From Candidatus Gastranaerophilales bacterium (GTDB lineage Bacteria > Cyanobacteriota > Vampirovibrionia > Gastranaerophilales > Gastranaerophilaceae), in contig CALUVL010000005.1 of assembly GCA_944324225.1 (NCBI GenBank), positions 1 through 64,000 on the forward strand: a stretch of 64,000 nucleotides of DNA, given 5' to 3'. Positions within the stretch are counted from its first letter, which is position 1, and every line of letters begins with the position of its first letter. Below are positions 31,945 to 40,804 of the stretch, in pieces. A model generated the notes under the pieces. It saw only the letters and a program-made list of their open reading frames with translations, was not told the origin of the DNA and did not search any database. The position numbers and the translations under genes are program-made.

Positions 31945-34320
31945 ATGAGTATCGAAGAAAAGACACTGAAGACATTAGAATTTGACAAAATACAGGAAAA
32001 AGTTTCGCTTTTTGCAAAAACCTCCCAGAGTAAAAAGCTTGCTTTGAATGCTATGATTTATGAAAAATATGAAGACATAGAAAAGGCTCTTGAATATACA
32101 AAAGAAGCCAAAAGCCTTTTAGATTATGCACTTGATATTCCGGTAGGGTTTGTTGCAGATATTGATACAATCCGAAAAAATTCACTCATCAGCTACCTCA
32201 CACCTGAAGAATTGACTGATGCAGCTAAAACTCTGCGGTCATCCCGCCTTGTCAAAAAATTTCTTTCGGACAACTCGGAACAGACAAAAATTCCGCTTCT
32301 GATAGAACTTTCAGGCAGACTTATTTCCGCAAAAGATATTGAAGATAAGATTTTTGATACTTTTGATGAAAGTCTTGAAATAAAAAAAGATGCAACTCCT
32401 GAACTTAAAGGTCTATGGGCGTCACTTAGCGACAATGAAAAAAATCTTAAAAATAAAGTTAATGACCTGTTAAATTCAACGGAATTTTCAAAACATCTTC
32501 AGGAAAACATCTACACAACCCGTGATGACAGAATCGTTTTTCAGGTTAAAGCACCTTCGAAAAACAAAGTAAAAGGTATTGTCCACGATGTTTCGGCGAC
32601 AAACAAAACCTTCTATATTGAACCGGAAGAGCTTATTTCGATTAACAACAAAATCAGAGAAATCAAATCACAAATTCACTCAGAAGAAGTTAAAATTCTG
32701 GTTTCACTTTCTTTGCTGTTAAAAGAAAGAATGACCGATCTTAAAATCGCAGAAAGAACTCTGGGTGAAATTGATTTTCATTTTGCAAAAGCAAGATATG
32801 CGGCAAGAATTGAGGCGATCGAACCGGAACTGACAAAAGAAAACAAAGTTGTTCAATTTGAAAATATGCGACATCCGCTTCTTATTGGAACGGTAGAACA
32901 TATTGTCGCAAACGATTTTGAAATAGGAAAAGATTATAAATCAATAATAATTACGGGCTCCAACACCGGCGGAAAAACCGTCACAATCAAAACAATCGGA
33001 CTGTTTATTCTTATGGCTAAGGCAGGATTTTTTCTTCCCTGCACAATGGCAAAACTCTATCCGTTCAAAAAAGTTTTTGCGGATATCGGAGATGACCAGA
33101 GCATTCTGCAGAGTCTTTCAACATTTTCTTCCCATATGAAAAATATTATTGAAATTACGGAAAAATCAGACGAAGATACTTACGTTCTTCTGGATGAAAT
33201 CTGCGCCGGTACAGATCCGCAAGAAGGATCGGTACTAGCAAAAGTTATACTTGAAAATCTTGCCGAAAAAGGAGTTTACTCAACTATTACAACCCATTAC
33301 GGCGAATTAAAAGCTCTTGAATATTCAAATTCGTATTTTAAAAACGCATCTGTCGAGTTTGACACAAATTCGCTCAAGCCTACATATAAACTTCTTATCG
33401 GAATTCCCGGCCTTAGCAACGCTATTGCAATTTCTGCCAATCTCGGTCTGCCCCCAGAAATAACGGAAAAAGCAAAAGAAATTTTGATAGAACAAAAAGA
33501 CCCGTCAATTCTTGTGGTTGAAAAATTGCAGCAAACACAGCAGGAACTGAGTGACAACCTTAAAAACACCGAAATTGCTAAAGAAGAAGCCGACGAACTC
33601 AAAAAAGAATATGAAGAAAATCTTGAGGCTATTAAAAAAGACAAGAAAAAAACTATCAAAAATATTAAAACAAAATTTGACTACGAAATGCTTGAAGTAA
33701 GAGCCGAATTAAAATCAATTATTGATGATATGCGCAAAGAAAAATCAGAAAAAATAGCACGCAGATCGTATTCAAGACTCGCAAAACTGGAGCAGGGATT
33801 CAGAGAAAAACTTGATGAATATGATGAAAAAAACACATACGCTCCCGTTGATTTTGAAAACATTCAAATCGGCGACAAACTTCTTGTAAAAGAACTTCAC
33901 CAGACTGTAACCCTTCTTTCAAAACCTGACAAAAAAGGAAAAGTTCTGGTACAAATGGGAAATATTAAAACTCAGATGGATAAAAATAAACTAGCCCCTT
34001 ATGACAAAAAATATGAAACAAAATCCACCGGCTATAAACCCGTAATGACAGAAAGATTTGAACTCAGAAAACGGGAAATCTCAAACAGATGCGACATCAG
34101 AGGCAAAACAGTAGAAGATGCGCTTGACGAATTGGAACTGTTTCTCGATCAGGCAAGCCTTGCCGGCTTCAGTGAAGTCACAGTTATCCACGGACACGGA
34201 ACAGGTGCTCTTAAATCCGCTGTCAGAGAATTTTTAAAAACGTCGCCTTATCTGAAAGATTTCAGGCCCGGCGGCGAAGGCGAAGGCGGAGACGGTGTCA
34301 GCATTGCTTTTCTAAGATAA
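31945..34320 (+). CDS. mutS2: endonuclease MutS2 (Smr domain)
   Basis: 791 aa, cytoplasmic. MutS-type core and ATPase: Walker A GSNTGGKTVTIKTIG at about 341-355, Walker B DEICAGTDPQEGS, then a long coiled coil (about 520-620) and the C-terminal Smr nuclease domain starting CDIRGKTVEDALDELELFLD with VIHGHGTGALKSAVR. It lacks the MutS N-terminal mismatch-binding domain. MutS2 proteins suppress recombination or rescue collided ribosomes, depending on species. It appears to be a single gene, with pepT-like 98 bp downstream. Confidence 0.94.
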   Translation: MSIEEKTLKTLEFDKIQEKVSLFAKTSQSKKLALNAMIYEKYEDIEKALEYTKEAKSLLDYALDIPVGFVADIDTIRKNSLISYLTPEELTDAAKTLRSSRLVKKFLSDNSEQTKIPLLIELSGRLISAKDIEDKIFDTFDESLEIKKDATPELKGLWASLSDNEKNLKNKVNDLLNSTEFSKHLQENIYTTRDDRIVFQVKAPSKNKVKGIVHDVSATNKTFYIEPEELISINNKIREIKSQIHSEEVKILVSLSLLLKERMTDLKIAERTLGEIDFHFAKARYAARIEAIEPELTKENKVVQFENMRHPLLIGTVEHIVANDFEIGKDYKSIIITGSNTGGKTVTIKTIGLFILMAKAGFFLPCTMAKLYPFKKVFADIGDDQSILQSLSTFSSHMKNIIEITEKSDEDTYVLLDEICAGTDPQEGSVLAKVILENLAEKGVYSTITTHYGELKALEYSNSYFKNASVEFDTNSLKPTYKLLIGIPGLSNAIAISANLGLPPEITEKAKEILIEQKDPSILVVEKLQQTQQELSDNLKNTEIAKEEADELKKEYEENLEAIKKDKKKTIKNIKTKFDYEMLEVRAELKSIIDDMRKEKSEKIARRSYSRLAKLEQGFREKLDEYDEKNTYAPVDFENIQIGDKLLVKELHQTVTLLSKPDKKGKVLVQMGNIKTQMDKNKLAPYDKKYETKSTGYKPVMTERFELRKREISNRCDIRGKTVEDALDELELFLDQASLAGFSEVTVIHGHGTGALKSAVREFLKTSPYLKDFRPGGEGEGGDGVSIAFLR

Positions 34321-34418
34321 AACATTATAAACTTTCAAAGATTTTTTAAATATAGTATAAAATAATTATTTTCTGTGTTATAATACTGTGACGGACAGAT
34401 TTTACCAAGGAGTTTGAT

Positions 34419-35579
34419 ATGCTTATTGAAGATTTGAGAGAACAAAATAAATTGATAGATTTATTCTGCACACTTGCAGAAATTCCGTCACCGTCATTGC
34501 AGGAAGAAAAAGTAATTGAGTGGCTCGGGAAATACTGCAAAGAAAATTCACTTGAATATAGGCTAGATAATTACCAGAATGTCCTGATTAAAATTCCGGC
34601 AACAGACACAACCAAACCGCCGCTTCTTTTGTCGGCGCATATGGATGTAATAGGAGATGACAGCCCTGTTGTAACTTATCTTGACGGAGATTTGATAAGA
34701 GCAAAAGGCAGAACTCTCGGTGCCGACGACAAAGCCGGACTTGCAAATGCGCTTTATTTTGCAACGGAATTGTCTAAATCAGATGCCCCGCACGGAGAAT
34801 TGGAACTGGTATTCACCAGAGATGAAGAAAACGGAGCCTCCGGCATTAGGAACATTGAATTTGACAAACTAAATTCAAAATATGCCCTTGTACTTGACAG
34901 CGACAGCCTCGGACAGCTTATGACCTCAGGCGCAAGCTATACAACCGTTAAAATCCACGTAAACAGCTTTAAAGGCGGTCATTCCGGAATTGATATCGCA
35001 GATACCTCAAGAGAAAACGCCGCAAAATTAATCGCTGATATTGTTTCAAATCTTCCGCAGGGCGTATATTATTCCAAAGACGGAGAAGTCATAACCTCCT
35101 GTAACATAGGGGGAATTACTTCCGGAAACATAAACGTGACAAATATTATTAACACCGCTGCCGATGCCAGTTACTCAATCAGAAGTTCAAGCCGTGAGAT
35201 GGAAAATGAATTGAAAGACAGAATGATTTTTGAAATTGATGATTTCAACAGACAATATCAAGGGGTTGCAGAAGCTAAAATAACATTTGAAGAACATCTT
35301 CCCCCGTTTGAAAAAGCTGACGACGATTATATTCCGATTTTGTTTGAAGCTGTTGCTAAAAAGACCGGCATAAAACCTGAGATTTCTTCGTTCCACGCAG
35401 GTGCTGAAACCCATATTTATGCAAACAGAACAAATTCTAAAGGCGAAAAATTTCTTCCGTTTCTTGTCGGGCTTGCGGACGTTCAAAATATGCACTCATC
35501 TGAAGAAAACGTAAATTATAAATCTATCATTAAAGGTCAGGAATTGCTTAAAGCCTTTTATGAAGCATATAACGGATAA
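34419..35579 (+). CDS. M20-family metallopeptidase, PepT-like
   Basis: 386 aa, cytoplasmic di-zinc exopeptidase. Metal-binding signatures: LLSAHMDVIGDD (about 67-78), TLGADDKAGLANAL with the bridging Asp, and FTRDEENGASGI with the catalytic Glu; a dimerisation domain sits at about 185-300; a C-terminal His occurs in SFHAGAETH. It most resembles tripeptidase T but is slightly shorter, so other M20 aminopeptidases are possible. RBS AAGGAG seven bases before the ATG. It ends before a palindromic bidirectional terminator. Confidence 0.85.
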   Translation: MLIEDLREQNKLIDLFCTLAEIPSPSLQEEKVIEWLGKYCKENSLEYRLDNYQNVLIKIPATDTTKPPLLLSAHMDVIGDDSPVVTYLDGDLIRAKGRTLGADDKAGLANALYFATELSKSDAPHGELELVFTRDEENGASGIRNIEFDKLNSKYALVLDSDSLGQLMTSGASYTTVKIHVNSFKGGHSGIDIADTSRENAAKLIADIVSNLPQGVYYSKDGEVITSCNIGGITSGNINVTNIINTAADASYSIRSSSREMENELKDRMIFEIDDFNRQYQGVAEAKITFEEHLPPFEKADDDYIPILFEAVAKKTGIKPEISSFHAGAETHIYANRTNSKGEKFLPFLVGLADVQNMHSSEENVNYKSIIKGQELLKAFYEAYNG

Positions 35580-35600
35580 AAAATTTAATTATAATAAACC

Positions 35601-35632
35601 AAAAAGGAATCTTTTAAAAGATTCCTTTTTTT
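35601..35632. terminator. bidirectional terminator
   Basis: Perfect 30-bp palindrome (35601-35615 with 35616-35630), AAAAAGGAATCTTTT and its complement, giving T-runs on both strands. It separates the peptidase gene from the convergent lytic transglycosylase gene. Confidence 0.85.
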
Positions 35633-35653
35633 ATGTTTTAAAATTCTTAAGAC

Positions 35654-36253
35654 CTATATAGCGAGCGTAGTTGCTTCGATTTCCAATTCTATCGGCAATT
35701 CTTCAAGCGACTCAACACTTGGCTTAACAGGTTCAACTTTCGGAGCCGGAGGCTTTGCTGAGGCGGCAGGCTTTGCGGCCTTTACCATCATAAGATCAGG
35801 ATTAGCCTTGTAATTATGATAATCCGCCATAATCTTGTTTACAAAACGCTTGGTTTCAGCATAAGGAGGCACGGCATTGTATTTTTTCACATTGCCCGGG
35901 CCCGCATTGTAAGCAGCAAGCGCCAATTCCATTGAACCAAACATTTTGTACATCATCTTGTAATACATAATACCGCCTTTGATATTATCATTCAGCAGAT
36001 ACGGGTTTAATCCCATTCTTCTTGCAGTAGACGGCATAAGCTGAAATACTCCGACAGCTCCATGGCTGCTTTTTGCTTCGTGCCTGAAACCTGATTCGGT
36101 TCTTGCAATTGAAAGAGCAATTGCAGGATCTACTCCCATCTCCAGTGCATGTTTAACGATAGTAGCCTTTACAGTATTCACATCCGCAGCATTTGCAGAC
36201 ATAGGACAAAACATACACATGAGTGTAAAAGTGATTAATAATAATTTTCTCAA
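35654..36253 (-). CDS. lytic transglycosylase (SLT domain)
   Basis: Cleaves the glycan strands of peptidoglycan. 199 aa. The signal peptide (about 1-22, ending ANA) directs export. The SLT domain at about 30-145 has catalytic Glu53 in ARTESGF, then GAVGVFQLMPSTA, the GGIMYYKMMYKMFGS helix and AYNAGPGNV. A Pro/Ala/Lys-rich tail (about 158-199) probably spans or contacts the wall. The 5' leader can form competing hairpins (see 36254-36552). Substrate class is certain; whether it serves division, turnover or secretion is unknown. Confidence 0.92.
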   Translation of the reverse strand: MRKLLLITFTLMCMFCPMSANAADVNTVKATIVKHALEMGVDPAIALSIARTESGFRHEAKSSHGAVGVFQLMPSTARRMGLNPYLLNDNIKGGIMYYKMMYKMFGSMELALAAYNAGPGNVKKYNAVPPYAETKRFVNKIMADYHNYKANPDLMMVKAAKPAASAKPPAPKVEPVKPSVESLEELPIELEIEATTLAI

Positions 36254-36552
36254 AATGTAATCCTCTGGTTGTAAATTGCAAGCCCCTGAAAAGTCTTTTT
36301 CTCTCCTCTTTCTCTGAAAGTTTTTTGACCTTCAGGAACCAAATCTATACATCCATAATATTACAAAAATTTTAAATTTCAACCCCTTATCCAAAACCAC
36401 TCGCCAAAACCCGCTCAGGACAGGTATTTAGCAATTGTAAATTCTACATTTATTTGTCAAGTATAAAGTCAAATTATTAAGTTTACTATAATAATATTTT
36501 TTTTATGTTAATATTTACATAAGGAATTAAACAGTTTTTAAGGAGATGCAGA
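36254..36552. other. 299-bp divergent intergenic region with competing hairpins
   Basis: Reading leftward toward the transglycosylase, segment 36327-36336 can pair either with 36314-36321 (8 bp, one G-U) or with 36285-36295 (one bulge), the latter close to the AGAGGA ribosome binding site. Upstream, 36378-36420 is G-rich on the minus strand. This could be an attenuator or riboswitch-like leader; no known class was matched. The rightward side holds the mtnP promoter region, with AAGGAGATG-type RBS before the ATG. Confidence 0.45.
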
Positions 36553-37356
36553 ATGGAAAACAAAAAACTTGCAACTATAGGTGTATTTGGCGGTTCAGGA
36601 TTTTACAAATTTTTGGACAATATTGAAGAAGTAAGGATTGAAACTCCTTACGGGATGCCGAGCGACAACCTTTTTATAGGCACGGTCGGCCCTCATAAAG
36701 TTGCATTTATGCCGCGACATGGCAGAAACCATACCATTCTGCCACACCTTTTAAACTACAGAGCGAACGTCTGGGCTATGAAATCCATTGGGGTTGAAAG
36801 AGTAATCTCCCCATGTGCTGCAGGAAGCCTTCAAAAACACGTAAAACCAGGAGATTTTGTAATTTGTGACCAATTTGTTGACTGGACAGACGGAAGAAAA
36901 TCAACCTTCTTTGAAGGACCTATTGTTACTCACCCATCGGCCGCCGAAACTTACTGCCCTGAATTAAGAAAACTCGCAATTGAAACAGGTAAAGAAATGG
37001 GCATTAACATCCACGAGACCGGAACAGTTGTTGTTATTAACGGGCCGAGATTTTCTACAAAATCCGAATCTAAATTCTTTACAAATCAGGGCTGGGAAGT
37101 TATTAATATGACAGCTTTCCCTGAAAATTATCTTGTTAAAGAAATGGATATGTGCCCGCTTAATATTTCTTTAATAACAGATTATGACGCAGGTCTTGTC
37201 GGAGATGTTCCGCCGGTATCACACCATGAAGTTATTGAAGCATTTGACAAAAATCTTTCAAATCTTAAAACTCTGCTCTTTAAGCTGATTGAAAAAATTC
37301 CATCAGAACGGAACAATTGTAATTGCGCTGAAACACAAAAAAAATCTAGACTCTAA
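36553..37356 (+). CDS. mtnP: S-methyl-5'-thioadenosine phosphorylase
   Basis: Phosphorolyses methylthioadenosine to adenine and methylthioribose 1-phosphate (methionine salvage). 267 aa, family length. Signatures: GVFGGSGFYKFLDN start with phosphate-binding Ser, FMPRHGRNHTILPH, ISPCAAGSLQKHV, CDQFVDWTDGRKSTFF, and the substrate motif NMTAFPENYLVKE with ITDYDAG. The Met-Thr before Ala is typical of MTA phosphorylases, not purine nucleoside phosphorylases. RBS AAGGAG. First gene of a run mtnP-yggT-trkA-trkH. Confidence 0.93.
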   Translation: MENKKLATIGVFGGSGFYKFLDNIEEVRIETPYGMPSDNLFIGTVGPHKVAFMPRHGRNHTILPHLLNYRANVWAMKSIGVERVISPCAAGSLQKHVKPGDFVICDQFVDWTDGRKSTFFEGPIVTHPSAAETYCPELRKLAIETGKEMGINIHETGTVVVINGPRFSTKSESKFFTNQGWEVINMTAFPENYLVKEMDMCPLNISLITDYDAGLVGDVPPVSHHEVIEAFDKNLSNLKTLLFKLIEKIPSERNNCNCAETQKKSRL

Positions 37357-37375
37357 AATTTAAAAGGTACTATCA

Positions 37376-37645
37376 ATGATAAAAGGATTGCTTTACGGTA
37401 TAAATAATATATTTTTATTATTTTATATCCTTATATTCACAAGACTTCTATTGAGCTGGATTCCGAGATTGGACTGGTACAGACAGCCATGGAGGTTTAT
37501 TTATCAATCAACAGAACCATATCTTGCTATATTCAGAAGATGGATACCGCCTTACAGAATGATTGATTTTTCACCAATTGTAGCATTGCTTGTGCTTAAT
37601 CTTGCCCAAAATCTGATTATTTTTGCGTTATATCAATTCATTTAG
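37376..37645 (+). CDS. YggT-family membrane protein
   Basis: 89 aa with two membrane helices (about 8-28 and 66-86) separated by LLSWIPRLDWYRQPWRFIYQ and EPYLAIFRRWIPPYRMID, the conserved YggT pattern (SWI, TEP, RR.IPP). YggT proteins are linked to osmotic shock tolerance and to division or septum proteins in other lineages; in cyanobacteria-related genomes they are short like this one. It lies 19 bp after mtnP and 64 bp before trkA. Confidence 0.85.
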   Translation: MIKGLLYGINNIFLLFYILIFTRLLLSWIPRLDWYRQPWRFIYQSTEPYLAIFRRWIPPYRMIDFSPIVALLVLNLAQNLIIFALYQFI

Positions 37646-37709
37646 ATGCTGCTGGAAACACCTGCAATATATTGTTTTTTTTTTTAGTTTGCGGTAAAGT
37701 TTTCTTATC

Positions 37710-39050
37710 ATGAAGATAATAATATTCGGGGCAACGGAGGTGGGTTGCCTGCTTGCTACGGAATTCTTTGAAGACCATGATATTACAATAATTGACAAAG
37801 AAGAAAACCGTACCGATGAATTTAATAAGTTGGATATCAGTTTCATTCAAGGAAATGCTTCTGACCTTGAGGTATTAAATAGTGCTGATATAAAAAATGC
37901 AGATATATTTATTGCCTGCACAGCAATGGATGAAATAAATATTGTTGCCTGCCTTGCGGCTAAACGGTACGGCAAAATCAGAACTATCTGTTTTGTTAGC
38001 AAAGAAGAATACAAAAATACTCTGACTTATGAAAAAAACGATGATTATTTTACTGATGTTTTCATTGACTATATAATATGGCCTGAAGAACTTTTGACTC
38101 AGGAAATTTTCAGAATTGTAACAGTTGCACACGCACTTGATGTTGAAAATTTTGCTGATGGCAAAGCCAGACTTCTTGAGTACAAAGTAAAAGAAGGACT
38201 TTCCATAATAGGCAAAAAAATAAAAGATATCGGATTTACTGAAGAAACTCTTATTGTCGGAATTACAAGGAATGGACAGCTTTTCATCCCTAACGGAGAA
38301 ACGGAAATTTTAGCAGGCGACAAACTTATCTTTATGGGAACATCGCATTCGCTTGACATTCTTGCCGGTACATTCTTTCACGAAAAAGAATACGTAAAAA
38401 ATGTTGCTGTAATCGGAGGCGGAAATGTGGGGCTTATGCTTGCAAAAAGCCTTGAGACTCTTAAGATTAAAACTAAAGTTATTGAAAAAAATCTTGAAAG
38501 ATGCCACTATCTGGCGGAAGAACTTACAAACACTCTTGTAATAAACGGTGACGGCACAGATTTGAAACTTCTGGATGAAGAAGACATAGGATCTTCTGAT
38601 GTTGTAATCAGCGTTACTAATAATGATGAAAGAAACCTGCTATGCTCACTTCTTGCAAAACAATTAGGTGTTAAACGGGTTATTGCAAGAGTTTCTAAAG
38701 TTTTGAACATTCCTCTGTTTGAGAAAGTCGGAATTGATATTGCAATATCTCCAAAAAATTCGGCTTTGAATGAAGTTCGAAACGACTTGCAGGAAAATGA
38801 TGTTGATATTCTTGCAACCGTAGAACAGGGCCAGGGCGAAGTTTTGGAAATCGGGGTTCTGCCGGAATTCAGCTGTCGTAAACTTATGGATTTAAACCTT
38901 CCTAAACGTGCAATTATAGGTATTATCGAGCGAAAAAATGCGGTTATTATACCTAAAGGCGACACTGAACTCCGATCAGGTGACGTTTTGATTATATTTA
39001 CAAAGGCTGAAGACGCTCCAGAAATTAAAACATTCTTTAAGGTGAAATAG
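37710..39050 (+). CDS. trkA: Trk system potassium uptake regulatory subunit TrkA
   Basis: Peripheral NAD-binding regulator of the TrkH channel. 446 aa with two RCK units, each a Rossmann (TrkA_N) plus TrkA_C domain: N-terminal IIIFGATEVGCLLATEF and, at about 232, VAVIGGGNVGLMLAKSL. The second site is a canonical GxGxxG; the first reads GATEVG, so its nucleotide binding may be altered. C-domains end EILAGDKLIFMG and ELRSGDVLIIFT. TrkH follows after a single base, so the two subunits are translated together. Confidence 0.95.
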   Translation: MKIIIFGATEVGCLLATEFFEDHDITIIDKEENRTDEFNKLDISFIQGNASDLEVLNSADIKNADIFIACTAMDEINIVACLAAKRYGKIRTICFVSKEEYKNTLTYEKNDDYFTDVFIDYIIWPEELLTQEIFRIVTVAHALDVENFADGKARLLEYKVKEGLSIIGKKIKDIGFTEETLIVGITRNGQLFIPNGETEILAGDKLIFMGTSHSLDILAGTFFHEKEYVKNVAVIGGGNVGLMLAKSLETLKIKTKVIEKNLERCHYLAEELTNTLVINGDGTDLKLLDEEDIGSSDVVISVTNNDERNLLCSLLAKQLGVKRVIARVSKVLNIPLFEKVGIDIAISPKNSALNEVRNDLQENDVDILATVEQGQGEVLEIGVLPEFSCRKLMDLNLPKRAIIGIIERKNAVIIPKGDTELRSGDVLIIFTKAEDAPEIKTFFKVK

Positions 39051-39051
39051 T

Positions 39052-40524
39052 ATGCGTATAAATTATCTAGCAAATGCCCTCGGACTTATTCTTAAATATA
39101 TTGGGCTTGTTGTGTTGATTCCAATTGTAGTTGCGATAATCTACGGAGATTACGAATCTATTTATCCGTTTTTAATATCAGGATTATCTTCAATTATTAT
39201 AGGATATCTTTTAAGAAAATATGTAAAAGATGCCTCGACAATAGAAAATCTTAACGATATCAAAAAATCAGAAGCTCTTTTAATCGTTGCGATATCATGG
39301 ATTTTATTCGGAATAATTTCAGGAACACCATATCTATTTTATGGTTTAACACCGACAGATGCGCTGTTTGAAGCTGTTTCCGGGATTACGACAACAGGTG
39401 CAACAATACTTACAAATTTTGATTATCCTGAAGCGTTTTTCTTCTGGCGATCACTTTCACAATGGCTGGGCGGTTTAGGCATAATCGTGTTATTTATTGC
39501 CATTTTACCTCAGTTTGCAGTTGCTGGACGACAGATGTTCTTTGCGGAGGCTCCGGGTCCCACTGAAGACAAAATTACCCCGAGAATCAGAAACACTGCT
39601 GGTGCTCTCTGGAAAATTTATGCAGGATTAACTGTTATTGAAATTATTCTTCTTCATTTCACCGGAATGCCGTGGTTTGATTGTGTGTGTAATTCACTAT
39701 CAACCCTTGCCGCAGGAGGATTTTCACCTAATCCTCAAAGCCTTGCAGGTTACAATTCAAACGCTGCAATCTGGATTACTACTGTTTTTATGTTTCTTGC
39801 AGGCGCAAGCTTTATTCTTCAATACAAAGTTGTTGTTCAAAAGAAACCCATGCTTATCTTTAAAAATGAAGAATTCAGAGTTTATGCCGGAATGATTTGT
39901 ATAATGTCGCTTTTAATAGCATTATCGCTTTATTTTTCTGACGGTTATACAATAAAAGACAGTCTGATGCACGCTTTTTATCAGGTTGCAAGTATCACGA
40001 CATCAACAGGAAGCGCAAGTGTCGATTTTGCACAATGGAGCTTTGTCCCGCAGGTACTTTTATTTACGGTTATGTTTATGGGTTCATGCGCAAGTTCTGC
40101 CGGCGGCGGCATCAAAATGATGAGATGGATTCTTGTATATAAATCAATGAAAAATGCTATAACTAAAGTTTTGCATCCAAATGCCATTTTAAACGTTAAA
40201 GTTGACAACGTAATTATTCAGCATGAAATTTTAAATCAGACGGTTGTATTTATTTTCTTTTATTTTCTGTGTTTTGCAATCGGAGCACTGCTGATTACTA
40301 TGGTAGAAAAAGATGTTGTAATAGGCTTGACCGGTTCAATAACCTCTCTGGGAAATATAGGCCCCGGCTTTGGAGCAATTACAGGACCTATGGGATCATT
40401 CAGCAGTATGCATGAACTCACAAAAATTATAATGATTGCTTCAATGCTTATAGGAAGACTTGAAATAGTTCCGTTCCTTGTAATGTTCCAGAAAGATTTC
40501 TGGGTATTCAAACGTCAGGCATAA
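39052..40524 (+). CDS. trkH: TrkH-family potassium transporter
   Basis: 490 aa inner-membrane K+ channel subunit of the Trk/Ktr type with four pore repeats. Selectivity-filter segments are visible: TTTGATILTN, STLAAGGFSPN, TTSTGSASVDF and TSLGNIGPGFG. Ten or more membrane helices. Works with TrkA encoded immediately upstream. Low cytoplasmic K+ or osmotic upshift normally activates such systems; no regulatory element is visible. No terminator was recognised after the stop codon. Confidence 0.95.
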   Translation: MRINYLANALGLILKYIGLVVLIPIVVAIIYGDYESIYPFLISGLSSIIIGYLLRKYVKDASTIENLNDIKKSEALLIVAISWILFGIISGTPYLFYGLTPTDALFEAVSGITTTGATILTNFDYPEAFFFWRSLSQWLGGLGIIVLFIAILPQFAVAGRQMFFAEAPGPTEDKITPRIRNTAGALWKIYAGLTVIEIILLHFTGMPWFDCVCNSLSTLAAGGFSPNPQSLAGYNSNAAIWITTVFMFLAGASFILQYKVVVQKKPMLIFKNEEFRVYAGMICIMSLLIALSLYFSDGYTIKDSLMHAFYQVASITTSTGSASVDFAQWSFVPQVLLFTVMFMGSCASSAGGGIKMMRWILVYKSMKNAITKVLHPNAILNVKVDNVIIQHEILNQTVVFIFFYFLCFAIGALLITMVEKDVVIGLTGSITSLGNIGPGFGAITGPMGSFSSMHELTKIIMIASMLIGRLEIVPFLVMFQKDFWVFKRQA

Positions 40525-40804
40525 AAATTTTATAATTATCTCCTAACGTAATGGAACAATTATGGAATTCTTTACTCCTCTTAGAATAATTAAACAACGA
40601 TAAAAAGACATTTTGTATTTTCGCCCTGAATTTATTTTAGGATCTCTTTGTAATGATGAAACAAGTTATGCATGACAAAATATTTTCTTTGTTGTTTACA
40701 AATACCCTAATATAAGCGAATCCTTGTCTAAATTTTCTAATGTAAGTGTTTTTTATTATCAAACAACTTTAATAATCAGGTAAAAACTAATCCTACTATA
40801 AAAA
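40525..40804. other. 280-bp intergenic region, possible decayed gene
   Basis: Between trkH and the convergent glycosyltransferase gene. A plus-strand frame at about 40607-40782 reads as plausible protein on both sides of one TGA (KDILYFRPEFILGSLC... then YPNISESLSKFSNVSVF). It has no start or RBS in that frame, so it may be a remnant or chance. The decamer AAAACTAATC occurs twice near the right end. Confidence 0.3.

Noticed and set aside
36254-36552. c-di-AMP (ydaO/yuaA) riboswitch ahead of the lytic transglycosylase
   Set aside because: Such genes often carry one, but the conserved 3' block of that class is not present; only competing hairpins can be supported.
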